Below are positions 13,884-22,704 of a stretch of DNA of 32,511 nt, piece by piece. The stretch comes from Clostridia bacterium (GTDB lineage: Bacteria; Bacillota_A; Clostridia; Oscillospirales; CAG-272). Position 1 is the first letter of the stretch. Each line of letters starts with the position of its first letter. The position numbers and the translations under genes were made by a program. The stretch spans positions 1 to 32,511 of the forward strand of contig JAFTKI010000111.1 in assembly GCA_017453335.1 (NCBI GenBank), read 5' to 3'. A model generated the notes under the pieces. It saw only the letters and a program-made list of their open reading frames with translations. It was not told where the DNA came from and ran no database searches.

Positions 13884-15140
13884 ATGACACCTGCTTATAA
13901 ACGCCTAAAATACGCCTGTTACACCACCAATATCTCGATGTCGGTGGTGGGAAATCTTTCCCCCCTCTTGTTCGTGACCTTTCACAACCTGTACGGGATC
14001 TCCTATTCGCTGTTAGGTCTTTTGGTGCTGATCAACTTTTTCACACAGCTTGCAATCGACCTGATCTTTTCGTTCTTCTCGCACAAATTCAATATTCCTC
14101 TGGTGGTTCGTCTGAACCCCATTCTGACCGTTGCAGGTCTTTTGATCTACGCGCTCTGGCCCTTTTTCTTCGCAGAGTACGTCTATCTCGGACTTGTGAT
14201 CGGAACCGTGATCTTTGCTTGCTCGGGCGGTCTTTCCGAGGTGCTGATCAGCCCCGTGATCGCGGCGATCCCCAGTGAAAATCCCGAGGGCGAGATGAGT
14301 AAGCTGCACTCGGTCTATGCGTGGGGCGTGGTTGGTGTGATCCTTGTATCCAGCGGCTTTTTGCTGCTGTTCGGAACCGAGAACTGGCAATATCTGGCAC
14401 TTCTGTTCACCTTGGTTCCCCTCGTTGCGGCATTTCTTTTCTCTACCGTAAAAATCCCCGAGATGGAAACGCCCAAGCAGACCTCAAACGTGTTCCACCT
14501 GCTCCGTAACCCCGGACTTTGGCTCTGCTTTTTTGCGATGTTCACAAGCGGTGCCTCCGAATGCACGATGGCACAGTGGTGCTCGGGATACATCGAACAG
14601 GCGCTTGGAATTTCCAAGATCTTCGGTGACATTTTCGGCGTTGCGTTGTTCTCTGTGATGCTGGGACTTGGGCGCTCGCTGTACGCAAAGCGCGGCAAAA
14701 ACATTGAACGTGTGTTGTTTTTGGGCGTTTTGGGCGCGGTTGTTTGCTACTTCACAGCCGCCGTTTCAAGTATTCCGTGGCTTGGGCTGATCGCCTGCGC
14801 CTTGACAGGTCTTTGCACCTCGATGCTGTGGCCCGGATGCCTCTTGGTGGCTTCGGGACGCTTTCCCGCAGGCGGCGTTTTCGTGTTTGCCATGATGGCG
14901 GCAGGCGGTGATATGGGAGCAGCGCTGGTTCCTCAGCTTGTTGGAAGCGTGACCGATGCGGTAGCCTCCAACTCTGCTATGATTTCTCTTGCAAACTCGC
15001 TCTCCCTCTCTCCCGATCAGCTTGGTATGAAGATCGGTATGCTGGTGGGAATGCTCTTCCCGCTGATCGGTACTGCTTTGTATCTGCGCATCCTTCTCAC
15101 CAAGAAAAAACATCAACCCGAAAATAAGGAGCTTGTATGA
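13884..15140 (+). CDS. Major facilitator superfamily permease
   Basis: A 418-residue permease with about twelve membrane segments, starting MTPAYKRLKYACYTTNISMSVVGN. Long hydrophobic runs (GLLVLINFFTQLAIDLIFSFF, LGLVIGTVIFACSGGLSEVLI, LLGLGRSLYAKRGKN loop region) show the two-halves MFS arrangement. The early Asn/Pro-rich helix LSPLLFVTFHNLYGISYSLLG resembles FucP-like sugar permeases, but the substrate cannot be assigned. I placed the start at 13884, where AAGGGA precedes the ATG; the in-frame codons from 13818 lie over the promoter. Its stop overlaps the next permease gene (ATGA), so two transporters are coexpressed. Confidence 0.85.
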   Translation: MTPAYKRLKYACYTTNISMSVVGNLSPLLFVTFHNLYGISYSLLGLLVLINFFTQLAIDLIFSFFSHKFNIPLVVRLNPILTVAGLLIYALWPFFFAEYVYLGLVIGTVIFACSGGLSEVLISPVIAAIPSENPEGEMSKLHSVYAWGVVGVILVSSGFLLLFGTENWQYLALLFTLVPLVAAFLFSTVKIPEMETPKQTSNVFHLLRNPGLWLCFFAMFTSGASECTMAQWCSGYIEQALGISKIFGDIFGVALFSVMLGLGRSLYAKRGKNIERVLFLGVLGAVVCYFTAAVSSIPWLGLIACALTGLCTSMLWPGCLLVASGRFPAGGVFVFAMMAAGGDMGAALVPQLVGSVTDAVASNSAMISLANSLSLSPDQLGMKIGMLVGMLFPLIGTALYLRILLTKKKHQPENKELV

Positions 15141-16075
15141 AAAACACACAAAACATAAAGGGCAGCTTATTGCTCATTCTTGCCGCCCTGATCTGGGGCT
15201 TGGCGTTCGTGGCGCAAACAGGTGCCGCCGATAAGATTCCGCCCCTTGCACTGAACGCATCACGCTCGGTTGTAACCGCTATCTTTCTGTTCGGATTTTT
15301 GGCGATCCGCCGTCTGGTTCGCAAAACGCCGATTCTTCCCACCAAGGGGAAACGCCTCAAAACTTGGATTCTTCCCGGCGTGATCTGCGGGTGCTTTTTG
15401 ACGGTCAGCATGAACCTGCAGCAGTTCGGCATCGTGGCGTATCCCGCAGGCGTTGCCGCAGAGGCTCGTGCAGGATTTTTGACAGCGTTGTACGTTATTT
15501 TAGTACCGTTGATCGGAATTTTCCTTGGAAAGAAGCTTAACGTCATGCTCATCGGCGCGGTTCTGATCGCCACCGTTGGTATCTACCTGCTGTGTCTGTC
15601 GGGCGGCTTTGACGGTATTTATGTTGGTGACCTTCTCCTGTTTCTGTGCGCGATCTGCTTTGCTCTGCATATTCTTTCGGTTGACCGCTTTGGAAGCGAG
15701 ACCGACGGAATTCTGCTCTCCATGTCGCAGTTTGCAGTAGTTGGTATTCTATCAACCATCCTCTCCCTCGCCTTTGAAACCACATCCTTTGAAGCCATCT
15801 TCTCCTCGATCGGAGAGATCCTGTTCCTCGGATTTTTCTCGGGCGGTATTGCCTACACGCTTCAGATCGTGGGACAGAAATATGCAGAACCCGCCGTTGC
15901 CTCGATTACCATGAGCTTGGAAGGCGTTTTTGCAACGCTGGGCGGTTGGCTGATCTCGGGCAACGCGCTGTCGGCGCGCGAGTGGATCGGCTGTGCGCTG
16001 GTCTTTGCCGCAATCGTGCTGGCTCAGCTTCCGTCTCCGTTTCAAAAAAAGCAAGCAAAAAATAAAACCGAATAA
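15137..16075 (+). CDS. DMT-superfamily (EamA) permease
   Basis: A 312-residue protein with about ten membrane helices in two EamA repeats. The first begins GSLLLILAALIWGLAFVAQTGA and the second YVGDLLLFLCAICFALHILSVDRFG; the C-terminal hallmark YAEPAVASITMSLEGVFATLGGWL is well preserved. Members export amino acids, nucleobases or other metabolites. AAGGAG sits seven bases before the ATG, which overlaps the preceding MFS stop by four bases. It ends in a basic tail and is followed by a strong terminator. The substrate is unknown. Confidence 0.88.
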   Translation: MKNTQNIKGSLLLILAALIWGLAFVAQTGAADKIPPLALNASRSVVTAIFLFGFLAIRRLVRKTPILPTKGKRLKTWILPGVICGCFLTVSMNLQQFGIVAYPAGVAAEARAGFLTALYVILVPLIGIFLGKKLNVMLIGAVLIATVGIYLLCLSGGFDGIYVGDLLLFLCAICFALHILSVDRFGSETDGILLSMSQFAVVGILSTILSLAFETTSFEAIFSSIGEILFLGFFSGGIAYTLQIVGQKYAEPAVASITMSLEGVFATLGGWLISGNALSAREWIGCALVFAAIVLAQLPSPFQKKQAKNKTE

Positions 16076-16083
16076 TCTGCCCC

Positions 16084-16115
16084 AAGAGCCGTATGATTAA
16101 AATGCGGCTCTTTTT
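16084..16115 (+). terminator. Intrinsic terminator after the MFS-DMT pair
   Basis: AAGAGCCG and CGGCTCTT arms enclose a 13-base loop and are followed by a T-run. It lies nine bases after the stop codon. Confidence 0.85.
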
Positions 16116-16158
16116 GCTCCGTTTTTTGCCATTCGGTCGGTATTTTTTCAAAATACCA

Positions 16159-16187
16159 TTGCTTTTTAGCAAACAGTATGGTATAAT
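16159..16187 (+). promoter_or_regulatory. Promoter of the surface-polysaccharide operon
   Basis: TTGCTT, a 17-base spacer and TATAAT, 45 bases before the glycosyltransferase start. Confidence 0.6.
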
Positions 16188-16231
16188 AAATCTGTATGCA
16201 ATCAAACCGAAGAGGGAAAGGAGAGATTCGG

Positions 16232-17191
16232 ATGGAGCAAAAAAAGGTTGCGATCCTGCTTGCAGTCTGGGAGCCGCGAGAGGATTGGCTGATCGAGCTG
16301 TTGGATTCTCTAAACAGTCAAACCTATCCAAATCTCTGTCTGTTCGTCCGTGACGATGCCTCTCCCACCTATCCCACCGAGCGGCTGCGTCAGCTTTTGG
16401 AACAGCATATCACTCGATTCCCCTTTGTTTTGAATCAAAACGAAAAAAATCTCGGCTCCAATCAGACCTTTGCCGAGCTGGTACGCGACAGCAACGGCGA
16501 CTACATCGCTTTTTGCGATCAGGACGACGTGTGGCTGCCCGAAAAAATTCAAAAAACAGTAGACCTGTTTGAAAAAAGCGAGCTTTCTCCCGTTGCCGTT
16601 TGCGCCAACGTCTCGGTGATCGACGGAGACGGCGAAACCATTGCCCCCAATATGGAAGCACACCGCCGCCGCCACACCTTTTTGCGCGGCACGGGACTGG
16701 CTTCGGGCTTGATACACCGCAACTTTGTAATGGGCTGTACCATGCTGATGGAGCGCGAACGCGCACTCTCGTATCTGCCCTTTCCAAACGAGCTGGTACA
16801 CGACCATTACTTAGCCTTTCGCGCGGCGTTGGACGGTGCCATTGATTATTTGGACGAGCCGCAGATGCGCTACCGCGTATACGGCGGCAATCAGACGGGT
16901 GTGATGACGGGCGTGAAAACCAAGCAGGACTATTACGATCGCCGCATCAAGGTATTTGCCGCGCGCGTGGATGCGCTGTGCAGATATGCCGATCTACCCG
17001 AATTGAACGAGGCAAAGGCTTGGTGCGATGCAAGACGCGCAAACTTCGACCGAAAAAAAGGCGGCTTCCGCGCCCTTTGGAAAACACGCAAGATCAACAA
17101 AGTAACCTCGCTGTTCGAGTTGTTTGCGCTTCGCTTTCCCGCGCCGCTGTTTCGCCTTGCCATCCGTTTGATCCAAAAAGGCGTTCTCTGA
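16232..17191 (+). CDS. Family 2 glycosyltransferase
   Basis: A 319-residue GT-A enzyme. The N terminus VAILLAVWEPREDWLIELLDSLNSQTYPN leads to RDDAS and then DYIAFCDQDDVWLPEKI, the nucleotide- and metal-binding motifs of GT2. The later VHDHYLAFRAAL and YRVYGGNQTGV are typical of rhamnan and capsule glycosyltransferases such as the RgpF/WbbL group. It should add a sugar, possibly L-rhamnose, to a lipid-linked glycan on the inner membrane face. AAGGAG before the ATG at 16232 sets the start; the codons from 16196 lie in the leader. Next come dTDP-rhamnose reductase and an ABC exporter, which supports a role in surface glycan synthesis. Confidence 0.87.
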   Translation: MEQKKVAILLAVWEPREDWLIELLDSLNSQTYPNLCLFVRDDASPTYPTERLRQLLEQHITRFPFVLNQNEKNLGSNQTFAELVRDSNGDYIAFCDQDDVWLPEKIQKTVDLFEKSELSPVAVCANVSVIDGDGETIAPNMEAHRRRHTFLRGTGLASGLIHRNFVMGCTMLMERERALSYLPFPNELVHDHYLAFRAALDGAIDYLDEPQMRYRVYGGNQTGVMTGVKTKQDYYDRRIKVFAARVDALCRYADLPELNEAKAWCDARRANFDRKKGGFRALWKTRKINKVTSLFELFALRFPAPLFRLAIRLIQKGVL

Positions 17192-17225
17192 TCTTCTACT
17201 GATTTCACGAAAGGACTCTATCCGT

Positions 17226-18080
17226 ATGAAAATTTTGGTAACCGGTGCCAAGGGACAGCTCGGCTTTGATTTGTGCCGTATCCTTGCCGACCGTAAGATC
17301 GATCATCTTGGAGTGGATATCGACGATTTTGATATCACCGACCGCGAAGCAACGCTTCGCTTTATCACAAATTACCGTCCCGATGCAGTGATCCATTGCT
17401 CGGCATTTACCGCAGTAGACCGCGCGGAAAGCGAGGTTGATCTTTGCACGCGGGTCAATGCCGAAGGCCCTGCCAACATCGCGGCGGCGGCAAACGAGAT
17501 CGGTGCAAAAATGATGTATATCTCCACCGATTACGTTTTTCCCGGAACGGGAGAGACCGCTTATTGCCCCGAGGATCCCACAGGTCCCCTGTCGGTTTAC
17601 GGCAAGACCAAGCTGATGGGCGAGGAAGCCGTTCGTGCGGCATCCGACCGTCACTTTATCGTGCGTATTTCCTGGGTGTTCGGTAAAAACGGAAACAACT
17701 TTGTAAAAACCATGCTGCGTTTGGGAGATATCAAGGACGAATTGAACGTGGTTGCCGATCAGATCGGCTCCCCGACCTACACCTATGATCTTTCAAAGCT
17801 TTTGTGTGACATGATCGTTACCGATCGATTCGGAACCTACCACGCTACCAACGAAGGGCTTTGCTCCTGGGCCGAGTTTGCCGAGGAGATCATGCGTCTG
17901 GGCGGCAAAAAGACCAAGATCAATCCCATTCCCACCTCCGAATATCCCACGGCAGCCGTCCGTCCGCTCAACTCGCGTATGAGTAAGGACAAGCTGGAGG
18001 CAAACGGCTTTGTCCGCCTGCCCCATTGGAAGGACGCGCTCGTCCGTTATCTCAAAGAACTTAACGAATCGGAAGGCTGA
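17226..18080 (+). CDS. rfbD: dTDP-4-dehydrorhamnose reductase
   Basis: A 284-residue RmlD/RfbD enzyme. It has the NAD(P)-binding loop TGAKGQLGFDL, DITDREATLRFITNYRPDAVIHCSAFTAVDRAE, the STDYVFPGTG block and the catalytic Y-x3-K in VYGKTKLMGE, with RISWVFGKNGNNFVKTML near the substrate region. It performs the last step of dTDP-L-rhamnose synthesis. GAAAGGA precedes the ATG. The other three rml genes are not in this window. Its place between a glycosyltransferase and a polysaccharide exporter fits a rhamnose-containing surface polymer. Confidence 0.93.
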   Translation: MKILVTGAKGQLGFDLCRILADRKIDHLGVDIDDFDITDREATLRFITNYRPDAVIHCSAFTAVDRAESEVDLCTRVNAEGPANIAAAANEIGAKMMYISTDYVFPGTGETAYCPEDPTGPLSVYGKTKLMGEEAVRAASDRHFIVRISWVFGKNGNNFVKTMLRLGDIKDELNVVADQIGSPTYTYDLSKLLCDMIVTDRFGTYHATNEGLCSWAEFAEEIMRLGGKKTKINPIPTSEYPTAAVRPLNSRMSKDKLEANGFVRLPHWKDALVRYLKELNESEG

Positions 18081-18104
18081 TGCCCCGATCCCGAAAGGAG
18101 ACTT

Positions 18105-19592
18105 ATGAAAAACCGCGCTGTACGCATTTGCGCAATCATCATGGCAGGATTCCTTTTGTTGGGAACGGCATTCTATTTCATTGCCGGAGACAGCCTGCAC
18201 TTCACGATCAATTCGTCCGATTCGGTAAGCACCAAGGATCACGTGGGGAACCTTTTGGCAGGCGATTCTGTCACTCAGCCGATCCAATGCGAATTTGATA
18301 CCATAGAATCGCTGGAGCCGGTGTTCGGAACCTTTAATCTCACCACGGGTGACGTTTTGAAGATCTCAATCACCGATCCCACGGGAGAAACCACGTATTT
18401 TTCCACCGAGCTTGACACCAACACCTTTGCCAATCCCGCCGAGGGGGTTCAACGCTATACCGTTGAACTTGACACACCCATCGAAAATGCCAAGGGCAAC
18501 ATCTACTATGTAACGGTCACCGGCCAAAACGGCACCGAGGACAACGCCGTTACCCTGTATTACGGCAATGCCATCAATACCATTCGCGGATCTGCTCCGA
18601 TCGAGGGGATCTCCGAATCCAACGCTCTGCTCACAAACGGTACCTATCAGTTGGATGCCGAGGGTGATCTCACTCGCCTTTGCATGACGGTTCGCGGCAA
18701 AAATATGCACTGGTTTGGTACCTATTACTGGATCTTCTTTGCAGGTGCCGCAGTTTTGGTTGCACTGCTCCTGATCCGGATCGTTTATTGCTGCAACAAG
18801 GGAAAGAAGAATCTCATTCTTGATCTTGTGCTGTCGATACATAAATACTCGTTCCTGATCAAACAGCTTGTGGCGCGTGACTTCAAGACTAAGTATAAGC
18901 GCTCGGTTCTGGGTGTTCTGTGGAGCTTTCTGAATCCGCTTTTGACGATGGGAATCCAATACGTTATCTTTTCCACGCTGTTTGGAAACGACATTGCGCA
19001 CTTCCCCATCTACCTGTTGTCGGGCATCGTTTGCTTCAACTTCTTCAGTGAATCGGCAAATATGTGTCTGATGAGTATCGTTGGAAACGCAACGCTGATC
19101 AACAAGGTACACGTTCCCAAATATATTTACCCCTTCTCGCGCACACTGTCGTCCTGCATCAACTTCGCGCTTGCCCTGATCCCCTTGGTGATCATGATGA
19201 TCATCGAGCAAACGCCAATCTCCACCGCACTGTTGTTGATTCCCTTTGTATTCATCATGCTGTTTATCCTCAGCTACGGTGTAGGACTGATCCTTGCAAC
19301 ACTGATGGTATTTTTCCGCGACACGCAATTTTTGTGGGGCATTGTTTCCATGCTGCTCATGTACCTCACGCCCATCTTCTATTCCGAAGCCATCATCCCC
19401 TCCTGGTTCCTGCCGATCTACAAGCTTAATCCCCTCTATCACGTGCTTCGCTTCATCCGCAGCATTCTGATCGACGGGGTATCGCTTGAACCCAAGGCAT
19501 ATCTGTGGTGCATCGTGCTGTGTACCATCCCGCTGTTGCTCGGTATCCTCATATTCCGCAGAAACCAGAATAAGTTTATCTTCAATATTTGA
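18105..19592 (+). CDS. Polysaccharide ABC export permease with N-terminal extracytoplasmic domain
   Basis: A 495-residue protein in two parts. Residues about 8-27 are a membrane segment (AIIMAGFLLLGTAFYFIAG), followed by about 180 residues of polar, Thr/Asn-rich, beta-like sequence and a second segment (YYWIFFAGAAVLVALLLIRIVY). From about residue 250 comes a TagG/Wzm-type ABC-2 permease: LVARDFKTKYKRSVLGVLWSFLNPLLTMGIQYVIF, and later YLTPIFYSEAIIP and the YKLNPLYHVLRFIRSIL signature. The permease part alone matches the normal family length. The extra domain should face outside and might bind the exported glycan or couple to the wall. GAAAGGAG precedes the ATG. Confidence 0.87.
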   Translation: MKNRAVRICAIIMAGFLLLGTAFYFIAGDSLHFTINSSDSVSTKDHVGNLLAGDSVTQPIQCEFDTIESLEPVFGTFNLTTGDVLKISITDPTGETTYFSTELDTNTFANPAEGVQRYTVELDTPIENAKGNIYYVTVTGQNGTEDNAVTLYYGNAINTIRGSAPIEGISESNALLTNGTYQLDAEGDLTRLCMTVRGKNMHWFGTYYWIFFAGAAVLVALLLIRIVYCCNKGKKNLILDLVLSIHKYSFLIKQLVARDFKTKYKRSVLGVLWSFLNPLLTMGIQYVIFSTLFGNDIAHFPIYLLSGIVCFNFFSESANMCLMSIVGNATLINKVHVPKYIYPFSRTLSSCINFALALIPLVIMMIIEQTPISTALLLIPFVFIMLFILSYGVGLILATLMVFFRDTQFLWGIVSMLLMYLTPIFYSEAIIPSWFLPIYKLNPLYHVLRFIRSILIDGVSLEPKAYLWCIVLCTIPLLLGILIFRRNQNKFIFNI

Positions 19593-19621
19593 TCTTACAC
19601 GAAAGAAAGGACTTACCGTTG

Positions 19622-20347
19622 ATGATTAAGGCCGAACACGTTACGGTTGCTTACCGTATGGCGAATGATAAAATCCACAGCATAAAAGAATATCTGGTGG
19701 CACTTCTCAAGCGCAAGCTGAAGTATGAGGAATTCCTGGCGCTCAGCGACGTCAGCTTTGAGATCCAAAAGGGTGAGGTCATTGGAATTGTTGGAAACAA
19801 CGGCGCGGGAAAAAGTACCCTGCTCAAGGTTATATCGGGAATTCTGACTCCCAACCAAGGCTCGGTGGAGCTTCAAGGAAACGTGGTTCCCATGCTGGAG
19901 CTGGGAAGCGGCTTTGACTATGATCTGACGGGGCGCGAAAACATCTACCTCAACGGCGCCATTCTCGGATACTCTGAGGCATTTTTGAAGTCCAAATATG
20001 ATGAAATTGTTGCCTTTTCCGAGCTTGGCGACTTCATCAACCATCCCGTAAGAAACTACTCCTCGGGTATGGTGATGCGCCTGGCGTTCTCGATCGCCTC
20101 TATGGTGGATCCCGACATTCTGATCGTGGACGAGATCTTGGCGGTTGGTGATGCGGCGTTCCAGGAAAAGAGCTACGCACGTATGACCGAAATGATGAGC
20201 CATGGTACCACGGTACTGCTGGTTTCGCATAACATTGATCAGATTCGCCGTCTTTGTGACCGCGTGATCTGGCTGGATCACGGAAAGGTAGTGGATATCG
20301 GAGACACACAAGATATCTGTGACCGCTACAGCTCGGCGCCGCGCTGA
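19622..20347 (+). CDS. Polysaccharide/teichoic-acid export ABC ATPase
   Basis: A 241-residue ATPase. It has Walker A GNNGAGKST, the extended TagH/Wzt-type signature NYSSGMVMRLAFSIA, Walker B ILIVDEILAVGD and switch His in LLVSHN. N-terminal VAYRMANDKIHSIKEYLVALLKRK is typical of the family. It energises export of a lipid-linked polymer by the permease encoded just before. The ATG at 19622 follows GAAAGG; an in-frame TTG at 19589 overlaps the permease gene and is less likely. The protein stops after the nucleotide-binding domain and lacks the C-terminal carbohydrate-binding domain found in Wzt-type ATPases, whereas its permease partner has gained an extra domain. Confidence 0.92.
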   Translation: MIKAEHVTVAYRMANDKIHSIKEYLVALLKRKLKYEEFLALSDVSFEIQKGEVIGIVGNNGAGKSTLLKVISGILTPNQGSVELQGNVVPMLELGSGFDYDLTGRENIYLNGAILGYSEAFLKSKYDEIVAFSELGDFINHPVRNYSSGMVMRLAFSIASMVDPDILIVDEILAVGDAAFQEKSYARMTEMMSHGTTVLLVSHNIDQIRRLCDRVIWLDHGKVVDIGDTQDICDRYSSAPR

Positions 20348-20367
20348 AAACAAGAATCGAAATACAG

Positions 20368-20402
20368 GAAAACGGGTACGGCTTTAAGCCGTACCCGTTT
20401 TC
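20368..20402. terminator. Bidirectional terminator, 17-bp arms
   Basis: A perfect inverted repeat with 17-bp arms around a single central base, AT-rich at both outer ends, between the convergent ABC ATPase and AraC genes. It should stop transcription from both sides. Confidence 0.88.
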
Positions 20403-20419
20403 TGTTACCGTCCCTCAAC

Positions 20420-21184
20420 CTACTCCGAATAGGATTTTCGGAAATCGGTCGGGCTTTTTCCCGTGTATTGGTGAAAGGCGTTTGTAAAATAGTATGGGTT
20501 GGTGTATCCGCACATTTCCGCAACCTCTGTGACCGTGTAGTCGTGATGGAGCAAAAGCTGCTTGGCATACCGCAAGCGGAGCAGGATCAGGTATTTTGAC
20601 GGCGTGGTGTTTAATTCCTGCCGAAATTTCCAGATCAATCCCGTGTGGCTCAGATAAACGCGGGCGGCAAGCTCGTCCATATCGATCTTCTCGCTCAAAT
20701 GCTTGTTCATGTAACGGATCGTGCCAAGCACCTCCTCGCTCAAAGGTCTGCAGCTTACCTTATTGCCCTTTCCAAAGAGATAATGCTCCACAAGAACGTG
20801 CTCCACAATATGCTCCAAAAGCTCCTGGTTATGCGGCATCAAAGCCACGCGCTTCATGCTTTGAAAAACAGAAGCGATCTGCTCGGCGGGAAGCTTCAGC
20901 TTTCCCAACCGCAAGGCAAGGTGAAACGGATGATCTGCCTGCGTGATAAAGGAGAGATGATAAGAGGTCATCGGCTCAAGGATGCTACGTGTGATTGCGG
21001 TTCCCGCCGGTATAAACACGATTTCATTCTCCCGAACGATCCGCGTCTTCTCCTCTCCCTCCACCACAAAGGAAAAGGAGCCGCCCGCAACCATGATGAT
21101 CTGATCCCAACGTAATTTCGTGCTTGATTTTTTGAATTGTTCTCTTGCTTCAAAAAAGAACTGACTGATCAGTTGAACTTGCAT
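20420..21184 (-). CDS. AraC-family transcriptional regulator
   Basis: A 254-residue regulator. The N-terminal half is cupin-like (MVAGGSFSFVVEGEEKTRIVRENEIVFIPAGTAI), the usual ligand-sensing part. The C-terminal half is the double HTH: IDMDELAARVYLSHTGLIWKFRQELNTTPSKYLI, then YTVTEVAEMCGYTNPYYFTNAFHQYTGKSPTDFRKS. I chose the ATG at 21184 because GAGG lies six bases upstream; the ATG at 21196 lacks a ribosome site. It is divergent from a MATE exporter with overlapping promoters, so the exporter is a likely target. The ligand is unknown, possibly a sugar or drug. Confidence 0.87.
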   Translation of the reverse strand: MQVQLISQFFFEAREQFKKSSTKLRWDQIIMVAGGSFSFVVEGEEKTRIVRENEIVFIPAGTAITRSILEPMTSYHLSFITQADHPFHLALRLGKLKLPAEQIASVFQSMKRVALMPHNQELLEHIVEHVLVEHYLFGKGNKVSCRPLSEEVLGTIRYMNKHLSEKIDMDELAARVYLSHTGLIWKFRQELNTTPSKYLILLRLRYAKQLLLHHDYTVTEVAEMCGYTNPYYFTNAFHQYTGKSPTDFRKSYSE

Positions 21185-21219
21185 TCGCCGCCTCATTTAC
21201 TGTAAATTTTTATAGGTTC

Positions 21220-21248
21220 ATTATAATTTAATTTATTGTTTTTGTCAA
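21220..21248 (-). promoter_or_regulatory. Promoter of the araC-like gene
   Basis: On the minus strand TTGACA (21248-21243), a 17-base spacer and TATAAT (21225-21220) form a full consensus promoter. It overlaps the plus-strand promoter of the MATE gene. Confidence 0.8.
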
Positions 21249-21264
21249 TAGGTCGTGTTATAAT
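21236..21264 (+). promoter_or_regulatory. Promoter of the MATE gene
   Basis: TTGTTT, a 17-base spacer and TATAAT. Its -35 region is interleaved with the -35 of the divergent regulator promoter, so the two cannot easily be occupied at once. Confidence 0.7.
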
Positions 21265-21298
21265 TTTAAGTGAAAACTGTGAAAAAAGGAGAAAAAGG

Positions 21299-22654
21299 AT
21301 GCGAAAGGTAGACGCCACAAAAGGTCCTCTGATAAAACTGATATTTGCATATACGATACCGCTGATCCTAACGACCATCATTCAGCACCTGTTTACCCTC
21401 GTGGATGTTGCCGTGTTGGGAAACATGGCAGACACCACCGCGGTTGCGTCGGTTAGTGCCACCAATACGATCACAAGCCTGGTGCTGAACGGCATCACAG
21501 GACTTTCCACGGGCACGAACATTGTTCTGGCTCGCTACATCGGACAAAAAGACGAAGAGAAGATGAAAACCACCATCAACACCTCCTTGCTCACGGGCAT
21601 GGGCTTCGGTGTGATCGTTGCCATCATCGGCATCCTTCTTGCCCCCACCCTTTTGAAGCTGATAGACTGTCCCGCGGAATGCTTCGACGGTGCTGTGCTT
21701 TATCTGCAGATTTATCTTGCCGCCGCACCGATCACCTTGCTTTACAATTACGGCTTTGCAATCATGCGAACCATGGGTGACACACAACGTCCCTTGACCT
21801 ATATCACCGTCAGCGGAATTGCCAACGCCGTTTTGAACGTGATCCTGTGCTTTGTTTTGGAGCAAAAGGTTGCTGCGGTTGCCATTGCCACTGTCGTATC
21901 CAAGATCATCAGCGCGGTACTTGTATTCCACCGCTTGTGCCACATGGAAGGCAACGTGCGTGTATCGGTCAGAAAAATGCGCTTTGACCTCTCCGCTTTT
22001 CGAAACATTATTCAATACGGCATCCCCACCTCCATATCCAATCTATTGTTCCCCATTGCCAATCTGCAGGTAACTCCTGCAATCAATTCCTTTGGCGTGG
22101 AGGCAGTTGCAGGCAACGGTGCAGGTAATCATATCCATCAAATCGTGTCGGCTTTCACCTCAAGCTTTTCCCATGCCACAACCACCTTTATGGGACAAAA
22201 CCTTGGAGCCGAAAACAAAGAACGTGTTAAAAAATCGTTTTGGTATTGTTTGGGATTCGGCGTTTTAATAGTCGGCTCTCTTGGTGTTCTTGTATATCTG
22301 AGCGGAGAATTCTGGCTTGGTTTGATCTTGGGCTTTTCCTCTCACGAAGCCATTGGTTACGGCATGATACGCTTGTCAATTGTAACGTTGTTTACGTTCA
22401 TTAGCCTGATGAACAATGTCCTTCTCCACGCTCTGCAGGCTTATGGCTATCCCCTGTTCGGCAGTATCAGCTCTATCTTTTTCACGCTCGGCTTCCGAGT
22501 TCTTTGGATGCAGATGATCTTCCCCAAAAAACCGACCTTTGAGATGGTCATGCTTTGCTTCGTCGTTTCGTGGACGCTGAATATGATCTTCAACGCGATC
22601 TTTGTAGCCATTATCAGCCATCGTTACTCAAAGGGACTCTATAAAAAAATATAG
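21299..22654 (+). CDS. MATE family efflux transporter
   Basis: A 451-residue protein with twelve membrane segments. The N terminus DATKGPLIKLIFAYTIPLILTTIIQHLFTLVDVAVLG is typical of NorM/DinF-type MATE exporters, as are NGITGLSTGTNIVLARYIGQKDE and the second-half repeat with FGVEAVAGNGAGNHIHQIV and TTFMGQNLGAENKERVKKS. It should export cationic drugs or metabolites in exchange for Na+ or H+. The ATG at 21299 is preceded by AAGGAG; upstream codons from 21236 lie over the promoter. The divergent AraC regulator probably controls it. The gene ends at a strong terminator. Confidence 0.9.
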   Translation: MRKVDATKGPLIKLIFAYTIPLILTTIIQHLFTLVDVAVLGNMADTTAVASVSATNTITSLVLNGITGLSTGTNIVLARYIGQKDEEKMKTTINTSLLTGMGFGVIVAIIGILLAPTLLKLIDCPAECFDGAVLYLQIYLAAAPITLLYNYGFAIMRTMGDTQRPLTYITVSGIANAVLNVILCFVLEQKVAAVAIATVVSKIISAVLVFHRLCHMEGNVRVSVRKMRFDLSAFRNIIQYGIPTSISNLLFPIANLQVTPAINSFGVEAVAGNGAGNHIHQIVSAFTSSFSHATTTFMGQNLGAENKERVKKSFWYCLGFGVLIVGSLGVLVYLSGEFWLGLILGFSSHEAIGYGMIRLSIVTLFTFISLMNNVLLHALQAYGYPLFGSISSIFFTLGFRVLWMQMIFPKKPTFEMVMLCFVVSWTLNMIFNAIFVAIISHRYSKGLYKKI

Positions 22655-22666
22655 CAAAAAGCGAAA

Positions 22667-22704
22667 GCCGCGCACGGATTTTCCGTACGCGGCGTCAGTT
22701 TTTT
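22667..22704. terminator. Terminator between MATE and ceramidase-like genes
   Basis: A stem of GCCGCG and ACGGA paired to TCCGT and CGCGGC, with one C-A mismatch, followed by a T6 run on the plus strand. It lies 12 bases after the MATE stop and overlaps the end of the convergent gene. Confidence 0.82.
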
